A stretch of 9,142 nt of DNA from Candidatus Saccharimonadota bacterium (GCA_030536095.1 JAUNQQ010000035.1:1-9142); one strand, 5' to 3'. Counted from the first letter of the stretch, positions 1 to 6,680 are shown. Numbers and translations are program-made. Notes: generated from the sequence alone by a model not told the origin.

Positions 1-42
1 TTTCCGCTGTTTTTTATGTGGCTGATACGTCCTTTTCGGCAT
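1..42 (-). CDS. rpmH: Ribosomal protein bL34, N-terminal part (cut by window edge)
   Basis: Reading leftward from an ATG at 42-40, the 14 visible codons give MPKRTYQPHKKQRK. This is the highly conserved start of bL34, a small basic protein of the large ribosomal subunit that binds 23S rRNA. The family is only about 45 residues long, so the gene should end roughly 100 bases beyond the window. An AGGAG Shine-Dalgarno (49-53) lies 6 nt before the ATG, and a promoter at 89-116 precedes it. In many bacteria rpmH is followed by rnpA and lies near dnaA. No dnaA is visible here; rnpA, if present, would lie off the left edge. The identification rests on a short but very characteristic peptide. Confidence 0.9.
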   Translation of the reverse strand, partial: MPKRTYQPHKKQRK

Positions 43-88
43 AAAATTCTCCTATATAGTTTTCGAGTTAATCCAATATATTTATTAC

Positions 89-116
89 ATTATAGCATTT
101 TTTTGAAAAAATACAA
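89..116 (-). promoter_or_regulatory. Sigma-70 promoter of rpmH, extended -10
   Basis: On the minus strand a perfect TATAAT (-10, 89-94) is preceded by TGC, an extended -10 element. A 16-nt spacer separates it from a TTGTAT -35-like hexamer (111-116). Transcription should start near position 82, leaving a leader of about 40 nt that contains the AGGAG site. A run of seven A residues on the transcribed-sense strand lies in the spacer. The hexamers and geometry are read directly; activity is inferred. Confidence 0.75.
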
Positions 117-130
117 GGGGGAAATCCCTT
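115..130. repeat. Short inverted repeat over the rpmH -35 region
   Basis: AAGGG (115-119) and CCCTT (126-130) form a perfect 5-bp dyad with a 6-base centre, GGAAAT. It overlaps the last two bases of the rpmH -35 hexamer and lies in the divergent intergenic region upstream of the VanY-like gene. It could be an operator, but a 5-bp dyad can easily arise by chance. It is unlikely to be a terminator, because no gene on the plus strand ends just before it. Confidence 0.25.
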
Positions 131-209
131 AACTTTTTCCGAGAAGATGGTGTAAAACAGAGAGGCTATTTGCACTAGTTAGGTAAGATAAACTTAAGTT
201 CTTTGAAAT

Positions 210-216
210 GGGGGTG
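210..216 (+). promoter_or_regulatory. Ribosome binding site fixing the start of the VanY-like gene
   Basis: GGGGGTG matches the anti-Shine-Dalgarno target GGAGGTG at six of seven positions and lies 7 nt before the GTG at 224. An in-frame TTG at 203 would add seven residues (beginning MKWGW), but it has no comparable upstream site and would itself overlap this purine stretch. I therefore place the start at 224. Confidence 0.7.
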
Positions 217-223
217 GGTTACT

Positions 224-1135
224 GTGAGAAAGAAATTTCGGCAGCGTTGCTTGTGTTGTATGGCGCTAATGGTTACGATATGCGCACTGGCGGGATGTAT
301 AATGCGGGCGAAAGCAACACAGAAAGAGGCGAAAGCTGAGCCAAATGCGATTTCGGTGGATACTAAAAGTGATACCTTTGCGCCGTATTTAACGGATGGA
401 CTAGATTATCTGATTTTGGTAAATAGGGGACATCAGTATGAATTTGGCGGGGAATATGACCAGATTCTACAGAAGAGTTTGTCATATTTTGCAGATGCAA
501 AAGATGGCGACTTAATCGCGTTGGATAACGGTGCGCGCGTGGTATTTACAGAGTTGCAGGTTTATCTTGATAATAATTATAACCTCCAGATTGGTGCGTA
601 TGATACTTATCGGGATTACGATTTGCAAAAGGCGTATTATACGAACTACCTACGAGTCTTTTATGGAGATTTAAAAGATAATCCGGAATATGAAGGAACG
701 TGCGATTGGCAAAGCCGAAATCCGATGGCGGAGCCGGGATATTCGGAGACGCATACAGGGTTGCTGATTAATGTGCTAATTAAGCATGAGCGTGATTTAC
801 CGGCGGAGGCGGAGCTGATTGAGCAAATTGGTTACGAGCCGGATTGGGTGTGGTGCACCGAGACGCCAGAGCGAACTGAGACGATTGTGCGATTCCGAAT
901 TCTGCATGAGCATCTGGCGGATTTCGGGTTTATTGACCGATATCCGGCAGGGGAGGAAAACTGGACGGGTGTGCCGGCGGAACCGTATCAGATTCGGTTC
1001 GTCGGATCGTCAAAAGTTGTGCACGAAATTATGGATCATGGGCTGTCACTCGAGGGATATCTCAGTGAGACACTACAATATGATGCTTATGCTGAGCCAT
1101 CAGCGAGGACAGTTAAAAAATATCTGGAAGAATAG
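224..1135 (+). CDS. VanY-family D-Ala-D-Ala carboxypeptidase-like lipoprotein, probably catalytically dead
   Basis: This 303-residue protein has a lipoprotein signal: a basic n-region (RKKFRQR, residues 2-8), a hydrophobic stretch and the lipobox LAGC, with the lipidated Cys at 25. It should sit on the outer face of the membrane. The mature part follows the VanY/M15 peptidase pattern: LILVNRGHQY (63-72), TYRDYDLQ (128-135), EPGYSETHTGLL (170-181), RYPAGEENWTG (239-249), EPYQIRFVG (253-261) and HGLSLEGYL (272-280). Active family members trim the terminal D-Ala of peptidoglycan stem peptides with a zinc held by SxHxxGxAxD and a later WH. Here those ligands read Thr176, Asn183 and Gln256, while the putative catalytic Glu253 is kept. 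The fold is therefore well supported but zinc catalysis is doubtful; binding of cell-wall peptides is a possible remaining role. The gene is a single unit between the rpmH promoter region and its own terminator. I see no convincing promoter in 131-209; the best pair, TTAACT (129-134) and TGTAAA (151-156), is weak. Confidence 0.85.
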   Translation: MRKKFRQRCLCCMALMVTICALAGCIMRAKATQKEAKAEPNAISVDTKSDTFAPYLTDGLDYLILVNRGHQYEFGGEYDQILQKSLSYFADAKDGDLIALDNGARVVFTELQVYLDNNYNLQIGAYDTYRDYDLQKAYYTNYLRVFYGDLKDNPEYEGTCDWQSRNPMAEPGYSETHTGLLINVLIKHERDLPAEAELIEQIGYEPDWVWCTETPERTETIVRFRILHEHLADFGFIDRYPAGEENWTGVPAEPYQIRFVGSSKVVHEIMDHGLSLEGYLSETLQYDAYAEPSARTVKKYLEE

Positions 1136-1162
1136 TAGTAGTTGTGCAAATAGCGTTTTTAT

Positions 1163-1190
1163 GCCGGGACGGAGAGTTCCGGCTTTTTCT
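1163..1190 (+). terminator. Rho-independent terminator after the VanY-like gene
   Basis: GCCGGGA (1163-1169) pairs with TTCCGGC (1177-1183) in a 7-bp stem with one G-U pair and a 7-base loop. TTTTTCT follows at 1184-1190. It lies 27 bases after the VanY-like stop codon and just before the promoter of the Fic gene, so it insulates the two units. Confidence 0.85.
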
Positions 1191-1194
1191 TGAG

Positions 1195-1223
1195 TTGAAA
1201 AAGTGGATGGGTTAGGTTATAAT
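1195..1223 (+). promoter_or_regulatory. Sigma-70 promoter of the Fic gene
   Basis: TTGAAA (1195-1200), a 17-nt spacer and a perfect TATAAT (1218-1223) make a near-consensus promoter immediately after the preceding terminator. The expected start of transcription is about 1230. That gives a leader of roughly 114 nt before the Fic start codon, long enough to hold the small ORF annotated at 1231. Confidence 0.85.
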
Positions 1224-1230
1224 TCTAGAT

Positions 1231-1302
1231 ATGAGTTATATCATCTCAGATAAGTTTTCGATGAAACGGGAGGATAATGTTTTTTGGGCAAAAAATACCT
1301 AA
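1231..1302 (+). CDS. Possible leaderless 23-residue upstream ORF
   Basis: An ATG at 1231 lies 8 bases after the -10 hexamer, at the expected transcription start, and opens a 23-codon frame (MSYIISDKFSMKREDNVFWA..., ending NT) closed by TAA at 1300-1302. There is no room for a Shine-Dalgarno site, so translation would have to be leaderless. An internal ATG (codon 11) also lacks a good site. It could be a leader peptide for the Fic gene, a tiny partner protein, or chance. It resembles no antitoxin I know and lacks the (S/T)xxxE(G/N) inhibitory motif of Fic antitoxins. Little supports it beyond its position. Confidence 0.25.
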   Translation: MSYIISDKFSMKREDNVFWAKNT

Positions 1303-1343
1303 AGGATTCGGTTTATCGGAGTGCATTTTAAGAGGGGATTGCG

Positions 1344-1898
1344 GTGACATTTTCGCAGACTGAGGCGATTCTGGAAAATGCTGAGGTGAATGGGGTTTCG
1401 CCAAAGGATATTGCAAAAGTTTTTAGGTTGCGTGATGGCTGGGAATATGTTTTAAATAATCTGGATAATGAAGTCAATCTCGGCATGTTGGAAGAATTAC
1501 ACCAGATCGTTGCGCGAGAAGATGTGCCGTGGGAGCGACTAGGAGTTTTGCGAGACGAGGCGGTGCGGATTTCGGGGACAAATTATCTACCCGAATTACC
1601 AGATGCGGAGAAAGTTTATCGGGAGATTAGAGAGATTCTTAGCGGAGATGGAAGTGATACTGATATGGCGGTTTCGCTAGTGCTTTATGTGATGCGTGCG
1701 CAGCTGTTTTTGGATGGAAATAAGCGCGTGGCGACACTGATTTGTAATAAGATTTTAATTGAGAGAGGGCGCGGGATTTTTTCCTTGCCACCAGAAGCGA
1801 AAGAGGAGTTTGGGAAATTACTGGTGAAATTTTACGAGAGTGGGGAGGCGGATGAGATAAAGAAATTTATCTTTAAGAAGTGTTTGTCGGGGTATTAG
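1344..1898 (+). CDS. Fic/Doc-family protein with Gln in place of the catalytic His
   Basis: This 184-residue protein has a Fic-domain core. A GTNYLPELP segment (78-86) corresponds to the substrate-side flap region, and QLFLDGNKRVAT (120-131) matches the signature HxFxDGNxR. Fic enzymes transfer AMP or other phosphate-containing groups from nucleotides onto protein hydroxyls; Doc phosphorylates EF-Tu. The DGNKR anion-binding part is intact, with Asp124, Asn126 and Arg128. The expected catalytic His position is Gln120, so ordinary AMPylation may be impaired or the chemistry may differ. From memory, Fic homologues with Q-x-F-x-DGNKR occur in other bacteria, which would make this a subfamily trait rather than damage. 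The GTG start at 1344 has AGAGGGG at 1331-1337, 6 nt upstream. No helix with an inhibitory (S/T)xxxE(G/N) motif is evident and no obvious antitoxin adjoins it. The protein has no signal peptide. It converges on the four-gene operon with only 13 bases between stop codons. Confidence 0.85.
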   Translation: MTFSQTEAILENAEVNGVSPKDIAKVFRLRDGWEYVLNNLDNEVNLGMLEELHQIVAREDVPWERLGVLRDEAVRISGTNYLPELPDAEKVYREIREILSGDGSDTDMAVSLVLYVMRAQLFLDGNKRVATLICNKILIERGRGIFSLPPEAKEEFGKLLVKFYESGEADEIKKFIFKKCLSGY

Positions 1899-1911
1899 AA
1901 GCAGCTAGTAT

Positions 1912-3213
1912 TTATGAGTCGGAGCCTTTCTGAGCAACGAGATGAAGCTGGGAACGAAGAATTGACATATCGGGATCAAGATGGATAAGCTTGAGATAAT
2001 CGCAGTTATTATCAAAATCATGGTCTTCAATAACTCGACGCTGATTTGATAAATCAGCTTGCGGACGGTTATTAAGAAGTGATTGAGGTCGTGTTGATTG
2101 AAATCCATCTTTTACTTCACCATTTTTATCGATAGTTATTTCTTGGATGTCACCATTTTCATCTATGACTTCAGCGTTGATAACTCCGTCATGGTAGCTA
2201 AGATAACCATCTTTCCGTAGTCGTAGCTTGAAATTATAATGAAAATCGCCAGAATCGTCGACCTGAAATTGTACTAGAAAATCACCTACATCTGGAATTC
2301 TAGTTCTTTCCCAGATGCTCTTAGAGTTTGTAAAATAGCATAAATTATCTATTGATGCATTATAGAGCTGTTCATTAGGAACTCTATCCGTCTCATGTAA
2401 AATGTCGCAAAAATCATAAATTAGAGAGTCGAAACAATCGGAATTCGCAACATATTTTCCACTTTCTTTTGATTTTTTAAAGAGGGCTGGAGGATAACCA
2501 ATGTCGTAGTGGTTATTACTGGGTTTTTCGCCAATAAGACAATCTTCTGGAATAGTTAGTATCTGTCCACCAGGTAAGATATGTACTTCATTAATTACTC
2601 CAAAAATATTTTCAGTATCTATATGTTCGAAGTTATCCTCATTATTTAGATCTATAATATCAGCAGCCCATCCCTCATAGCCTTGAAAGACGCAAAATAA
2701 GCGTCCGTCGGGAAGTTTTGCTATGTGCTGCATATTAGCATAAGAATCACTCAATTCTTCGTATGACATTGCATTGTCATAAAATTTCGAAGTAATATCG
2801 ACTTTGGTTATGGGTCCATCTTCGGGAATTTCCATTTTATATACTCTTGGCCATGCATCAAATTCGCCAGTTTGCTCAATAAGGCAACCTCGAGCTTCAT
2901 CAATCTCTTCAGCTTCCATAATGAAACTATCCTCGCCAATTGGATAGATTATATCAATATTCTTAAAAGTATCAATGCTTTTTGCAGCCTTTATGGATTC
3001 GACGGAATAAGGAGCAAGTTCAGGGTTACGAGCAACGAGATCGTTGCAATATTTCTTTAGAACTGAATTAATATTATCGGATGCATCAGTAAATGTGGTA
3101 GCAAGATTTGGTAATTTTAGCCCGGAAGAGCTGGACTTTTCAATAGCCTTTTCGTAACGAGCAAGGGCGGATTTTAAAGATTCAATGTCAGTTTTCAATT
3201 CTTTACAATTCAT
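1912..3213 (-). CDS. Propeller-like protein with conserved N-terminal domain; paralogue of the 5469-6680 product
   Basis: This is the last gene of the operon, 433 residues, with no recognised family. Residues 1-65 are helical in character and contain SSSSGLKLP (27-35), ending LVARNPE. They match the start of the 5469-6680 product at 34 of 65 positions without a gap. The following part (about 85-145) is still recognisably related, with an acidic EE patch and an Y-(K/R)-(M/V)-(E/D)-I strand. The middle has strands of the type seen in beta-propellers: KLPDGRLFCVF (166-176) and ILPGGQILTIP (212-222). Acidic turns (DENGDIQ, DKNGEVKDG) lie at 351-370. The tail LHLVAQKG (423-430) resembles LPIIATKG of the paralogue. 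An AAGGA site (3221-3225) lies 7 nt before the ATG, 25 bases after the upstream stop. There is no signal peptide or membrane segment, so it is probably a cytoplasmic partner of the AAA+/VWA pair. The exact fold is inferred and the function is unknown. Confidence 0.8.
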   Translation of the reverse strand: MNCKELKTDIESLKSALARYEKAIEKSSSSGLKLPNLATTFTDASDNINSVLKKYCNDLVARNPELAPYSVESIKAAKSIDTFKNIDIIYPIGEDSFIMEAEEIDEARGCLIEQTGEFDAWPRVYKMEIPEDGPITKVDITSKFYDNAMSYEELSDSYANMQHIAKLPDGRLFCVFQGYEGWAADIIDLNNEDNFEHIDTENIFGVINEVHILPGGQILTIPEDCLIGEKPSNNHYDIGYPPALFKKSKESGKYVANSDCFDSLIYDFCDILHETDRVPNEQLYNASIDNLCYFTNSKSIWERTRIPDVGDFLVQFQVDDSGDFHYNFKLRLRKDGYLSYHDGVINAEVIDENGDIQEITIDKNGEVKDGFQSTRPQSLLNNRPQADLSNQRRVIEDHDFDNNCDYLKLIHLDPDMSILRSQLHLVAQKGSDS

Positions 3214-3238
3214 ATTTTTATCCTTTTTATAGTTTACA

Positions 3239-5479
3239 TTATTTTATCCTAATTTTACCTAAGATATTAGAGAGAGATTCCATGAGTTTAGTCGGGAGAG
3301 AGTCGAGATTGTCGCCGATAATAATACCATGAGAGGCGGAAGACTTCTCGGACGAGTTCCAGATTTGAGAGAAAAACTCGTCATCAGTATCTGCTCCGAT
3401 TTGAAAGCCGACGACAACAACACCAGATTCGGCGAGAGCACGGACAGCTTCGGCGGTTTTCTCTGGATCATCAGGTTCGCCATCGGTGACTTCAAAAAGG
3501 ATTTTTAGGAGTTTTCCGGAGTGCATGCGTTCGCGGTCGTGAGGGGAAAGTGAATTAGAGATAAACTCGAGTGGGGAGGCATCATCAGTGTGGTTGCGCG
3601 TGGCGTCGATGGCGGAAAGTGATTTTATAATATTAGCATCATTCATGTCCGAAGAAGAAGTCTGGCGAGCAAAAGGCTTTATCTCTTCAAAAATATCGCC
3701 GAAGGTAATGACTTGAGAATCAGTATGAAGAGATGAGTGCTCACGATGGAGTTCAACATTAAAATCCTTGAGTGAATACATGAGAAGGGCGGCGGTGCGG
3801 CGGGCGACATCAGTGCGGTTGCCACGCATTGAGCCGGAACAGTCGACAAGGAGGGAAACCTCAATAGTATCGGGTTGGTCGACGAGGAGACGCTCAGTAG
3901 TCCGGCGATCGTAGATTTCGGCCTCGCGGAGATTACCGTTTCGCTCGGCTTCGGCAAGTTGAGAATATTGACGAATATAATCACCAATATTTAGGCGGCC
4001 GCGACGCTGACCGTGTTCAATTTCAGTGCGATATTGAATGGATTTTCCGATGAGATTTTTCCAGAATTCGCGCATGGCGCGGCGAGGCTTTTCGATCTCA
4101 AACTCAATCTGTTTACTTTTAGTACGCTCATCAGGGGAAATGTTATGCTCGCGGTCAAAAGCTTCTTGAGCTTTTTCTTGTTCATATGCGGCGCGCTCTT
4201 GGGGAGACATTGCGGCTTTTTTCTGTTCTTCCTGGTCATGGTTGAAGAAACTTTTTAGAATTTCCTCGGTGGTTTTGTCAGGATTAGAGCCGTGATCAAG
4301 AATATAGGGAGATGGTTGAGAGTTTTGATTATCATTAAAAGGATCAAAAGATGAGGACTGCTGAGATTGTTGGTTGTCTTGATTGCTTTGGCTACCTTGA
4401 CCGTTTTGTTCGTCTTGCGATTGTTGAGATTGACTATCCGCCTGATTGTTTTGGCTGTCTTGACTGTTTTGATTGTCTTGCGATTGCTTGGATTGGTCAC
4501 TTGACTGGTCACTTGACTGATCATCTTGGTCTTTCTGCGATTGCTGGTCTTGTTGTTGCTCAGCGTTAGCGAGAGCTTGTTTCAGGAGGTTAAGATAAGC
4601 TGGTTCATAAACAAGACGAATAAGTTTATAGCGTTCCTCGGGGTCAACAAGCTTATCATCACGATGATTATTGTGGCGAGGCTTTAGGTATTCATCAATG
4701 AGTTCACGACGAGTCTTTCCGTGGAAACATTTTCTGGATAGAACAGATTCAACCTCATCGGAGACAATGCTTTTTCCGTAAATGTCGCCAACCATTTCGT
4801 CACGGAGGAGTGAGAAGGCCATTTGACGATGGAGTGGCTGGTCTGTCTGGTCAGGGTCTTCGTAGCCAATTTTAGAGTAAAGTGTAGCGATAGAATGTTG
4901 ATTGTCGCCGCGAAGAAAGCTGTGGTTACGGTCGAGGACGAGATTATTAACATAAATATCATCAAGACAGTTATAGAGGGTGTGAATTTCACGGTAAAAG
5001 AAGGGTTCGACTTGAGTAGGGGATTGTTCAGGATGAGTACGACAATAATCATCAGAGAGAGATTTCGCCTGGTCGCGAATGTGCTGAAAATTAGCAAGGA
5101 AAGCTTCGGGATTTTTACGCATATCAATGAAGTGGGAAAGTTCATGATAATTCGCAAACTCGAGTTCGCCGTCTTCAAAGCGGTCGTCAGAAAACCATTC
5201 GAGCGGAACTTTTATTTCAAAATTTTGCGCGTCAAAGGCGAAAGTTTCATTAGAATCAGAAGGCGTAAATTTTAGTGATGAGTCGCGCGCAAAAAGAGAA
5301 AATAAACGACGGCGTGGAGCAAGAAAGCGCTGGGCTTTTTGGCGCCGAAGAGCGAGAGTCTGATCAAAAGTAAGTTCTTCGGATGGCGCTTCAGAGTTGA
5401 GATTAAGCGCATGAGAATCAAGATTCATAGACTCGGATTCAATAGAAGAAGAAGTGGACGAATGGAATTCAGAGTTCAT
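3239..5479 (-). CDS. VWA-domain protein with N-terminal HExxH zincin-like region and Q/S/N/D-rich linker
   Basis: This 746-residue protein has three parts. Residues 1-50 are Ser-rich and then basic. Around 105-180 is YHELSHFID (111-119), an HExxH zinc-protease signature, followed by LYNCLDDIYVNNLV (168-181), where an acidic residue could be the third ligand. Residues 308-376 form a low-complexity Q/S/N/D linker, followed by a charged, probably helical stretch (about 405-535). The C-terminus (about 538-746) is a von Willebrand A domain. Its MIDAS motif DCSGS (546-550) has the DxSxS pattern, and a second metal-site element, VTDGEPDD, lies at 664-671. VWA proteins of this kind work with MoxR/CobS-type ATPases, as CobT with CobS or ViaA with RavA, and such an ATPase is the first gene of this operon. 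The start codon overlaps the upstream gene by 11 nt and has its own strong site, AAAGGAG (5486-5492), 6 nt before the ATG. VWA assignment is firm; protease activity is inferred from one motif. Confidence 0.9.
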   Translation of the reverse strand: MNSEFHSSTSSSIESESMNLDSHALNLNSEAPSEELTFDQTLALRRQKAQRFLAPRRRLFSLFARDSSLKFTPSDSNETFAFDAQNFEIKVPLEWFSDDRFEDGELEFANYHELSHFIDMRKNPEAFLANFQHIRDQAKSLSDDYCRTHPEQSPTQVEPFFYREIHTLYNCLDDIYVNNLVLDRNHSFLRGDNQHSIATLYSKIGYEDPDQTDQPLHRQMAFSLLRDEMVGDIYGKSIVSDEVESVLSRKCFHGKTRRELIDEYLKPRHNNHRDDKLVDPEERYKLIRLVYEPAYLNLLKQALANAEQQQDQQSQKDQDDQSSDQSSDQSKQSQDNQNSQDSQNNQADSQSQQSQDEQNGQGSQSNQDNQQSQQSSSFDPFNDNQNSQPSPYILDHGSNPDKTTEEILKSFFNHDQEEQKKAAMSPQERAAYEQEKAQEAFDREHNISPDERTKSKQIEFEIEKPRRAMREFWKNLIGKSIQYRTEIEHGQRRGRLNIGDYIRQYSQLAEAERNGNLREAEIYDRRTTERLLVDQPDTIEVSLLVDCSGSMRGNRTDVARRTAALLMYSLKDFNVELHREHSSLHTDSQVITFGDIFEEIKPFARQTSSSDMNDANIIKSLSAIDATRNHTDDASPLEFISNSLSPHDRERMHSGKLLKILFEVTDGEPDDPEKTAEAVRALAESGVVVVGFQIGADTDDEFFSQIWNSSEKSSASHGIIIGDNLDSLPTKLMESLSNILGKIRIK
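4352..4558 (-). repeat. Low-complexity codon repeat encoding the Q/S/N/D linker
   Basis: About 69 codons (residues 308-376 of the VWA protein) are almost entirely Gln, Ser, Asn, Asp, Gly, Glu or Lys, with near-repeats such as SSDQSSDQS and NQNSQDSQNNQ. On the plus strand this reads as repeated TTGATTGTCTTG-like units. The frame stays open throughout, so it is a disordered hinge between the zincin-like and VWA halves. Such tracts often vary in length between strains through slippage. Confidence 0.85.
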
Positions 5480-6680
5480 TTTTAGCTCCTTTAGTAGCGA
5501 TAATTGGGAGGTGGGGTTTTAGATTGGAAACCGTTGTTTTAGTCGTATATAATCCGAAGCTCAAATCATTGATATTAGTATCTGCGTCACAGACGATAAT
5601 CGTATTGTCGTTCGAGAGAATGGCAGAGTCTAGCATATCCCATGGTATTGGAGAACTAAGAAAATTATGGGGGCCTTGAATGTTTCCATCTAAATCAATA
5701 TCTGCAGACGATAAGCTATTACCGTCAGGATCCATTAGGAAAACATTGTTAGGCGTAAGCATTAAGATGCCAGGATAGTATGGTTCCGAGATGCCCCCCA
5801 AAGAGAATTCACTATTAATTTGGAGTTCATTGGCGGAGTTAATTGAAGCCTGATAAACTCGATAGAAAGCTTTGTCGCTATGATATTTATCTTCTGTCAG
5901 TATAAATAAATGACCGCTAGACTGATGATAACTCGCCTGAATAATATCGGAGTGTTCGAGAGAAATTTCACTAAGGAATGATTCTGGTATCGCTTTACGA
6001 TGAGGATGATTTTGCTGATCTAAATAAAATATATCAGGATTCTCGTGACTATTAACAACAAAAAAATCACCATTCGGTAGCGCGGTCATAGATTGAGTGT
6101 TTTTCCGGAGTAATCCGTCACTTTCAAGCGTCTGAACGGTTTGATGTTCAAAATCAATAATCTTTAGCGAATCAATCTGACTTTTGCTACCATATAGAAT
6201 GCGACCATCAGGAAGTGACGTATAAATACTACCGTTAGCGAGTTCAGGATAGAGATCACCTTGATAAAGATCGATTTCTTCCGTATGGACGGAATTATCA
6301 GAGGAAATGTCAACACGATAAATTACATTCTCAAAATAATTCTTTGGATATCCAGTATCATAATCAAAGTCTTCTCTTTCTTCTTCACCAATAATAATAC
6401 AGCTATTGTCATTTATGCGACAGATCGCGCTAATTCCCTGAAGGGTAAGGTCAATTTCATAGTATTCGCCGTTTTTATTTTGTATTTCGGGATTTTTCGC
6501 AATGAAGTCGGGAAGGTATTTTTCGAGAGTGGAATCGATTTTATCGGAAAGATTAGTAGAGGCAGCGGTAAAATCGGGGGATTTTAGACCGGATGAATTA
6601 GTTTTTTCGAGAAGCTGTTCATAGTAGGTAAGGAGAGACTTTAGAATACTAATATCGGAGTGAAGTTCGGTGCAGTTCAT
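5469..6680 (-). CDS. Propeller-like protein with conserved N-terminal domain; second gene of the operon
   Basis: This 403-residue protein belongs to no family I can name. Residues 1-65 (start MNCTELHSDI, with SSGLKSP at 29-35, end FIAKNPE) form a probably helical module shared with the 1912-3213 product. The rest has spaced strand-turn-strand units typical of six- to eight-bladed beta-propellers: ICRINDNSCIII (86-97), SLPDGRILYG (155-164), ALPNGDFFVVN (200-210), QSSGHLFILTED (253-264), LTPNNVFLMDPDG (308-320) and LSNDNTIIVCDAD (355-367). No signal peptide or transmembrane segment is visible. The ATG overlaps the stop of the AAA+ gene in an ATGA, with AGGAG (6688-6692) 7 nt upstream, so the two are probably translationally coupled. 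Its 3' end overlaps the VWA gene by 11 nt. The region looks more AT-rich than the ATPase and VWA genes on either side. A role as adaptor or substrate-recognition subunit of the AAA+/VWA machine is inferred from context only. Confidence 0.8.
   Translation of the reverse strand: MNCTELHSDISILKSLLTYYEQLLEKTNSSGLKSPDFTAASTNLSDKIDSTLEKYLPDFIAKNPEIQNKNGEYYEIDLTLQGISAICRINDNSCIIIGEEEREDFDYDTGYPKNYFENVIYRVDISSDNSVHTEEIDLYQGDLYPELANGSIYTSLPDGRILYGSKSQIDSLKIIDFEHQTVQTLESDGLLRKNTQSMTALPNGDFFVVNSHENPDIFYLDQQNHPHRKAIPESFLSEISLEHSDIIQASYHQSSGHLFILTEDKYHSDKAFYRVYQASINSANELQINSEFSLGGISEPYYPGILMLTPNNVFLMDPDGNSLSSADIDLDGNIQGPHNFLSSPIPWDMLDSAILSNDNTIIVCDADTNINDLSFGLYTTKTTVSNLKPHLPIIATKGAKNEL

Noticed and set aside
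203..223. TTG start adding seven residues to the VanY-like protein
   Set aside because: The GTG at 224 has a well-placed GGGGGTG site and gives a standard lipoprotein signal peptide; the TTG start has neither advantage.
43..223. Replication origin next to rpmH
   Set aside because: rpmH often lies near dnaA and oriC, but no DnaA boxes (TTATCCACA-like) or AT-rich unwinding repeats are visible here beyond the promoter.
1231..1302. FicA-type antitoxin for the Fic protein
   Set aside because: The 23-residue frame lacks the (S/T)xxxE(G/N) inhibitory motif and is much shorter than known Fic antitoxins; kept only as a low-confidence small ORF.
4352..4558. Repeated short units resembling a CRISPR or tandem-repeat array
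   Set aside because: The units are imperfect, lack distinct spacers and keep one open frame; they are Gln/Ser/Asn/Asp codons inside the VWA gene.
4823..5275. 150-codon open frame on the plus strand
   Set aside because: It lies opposite the VWA gene, has no Shine-Dalgarno site or promoter, and its translation shows no family features; it mirrors the codon bias of the real gene.
5469..5479. Programmed frameshift joining the propeller-like gene and the VWA gene
   Set aside because: The 11-nt overlap has no slippery heptamer I can see, and the VWA gene has its own strong AAAGGAG site and ATG.
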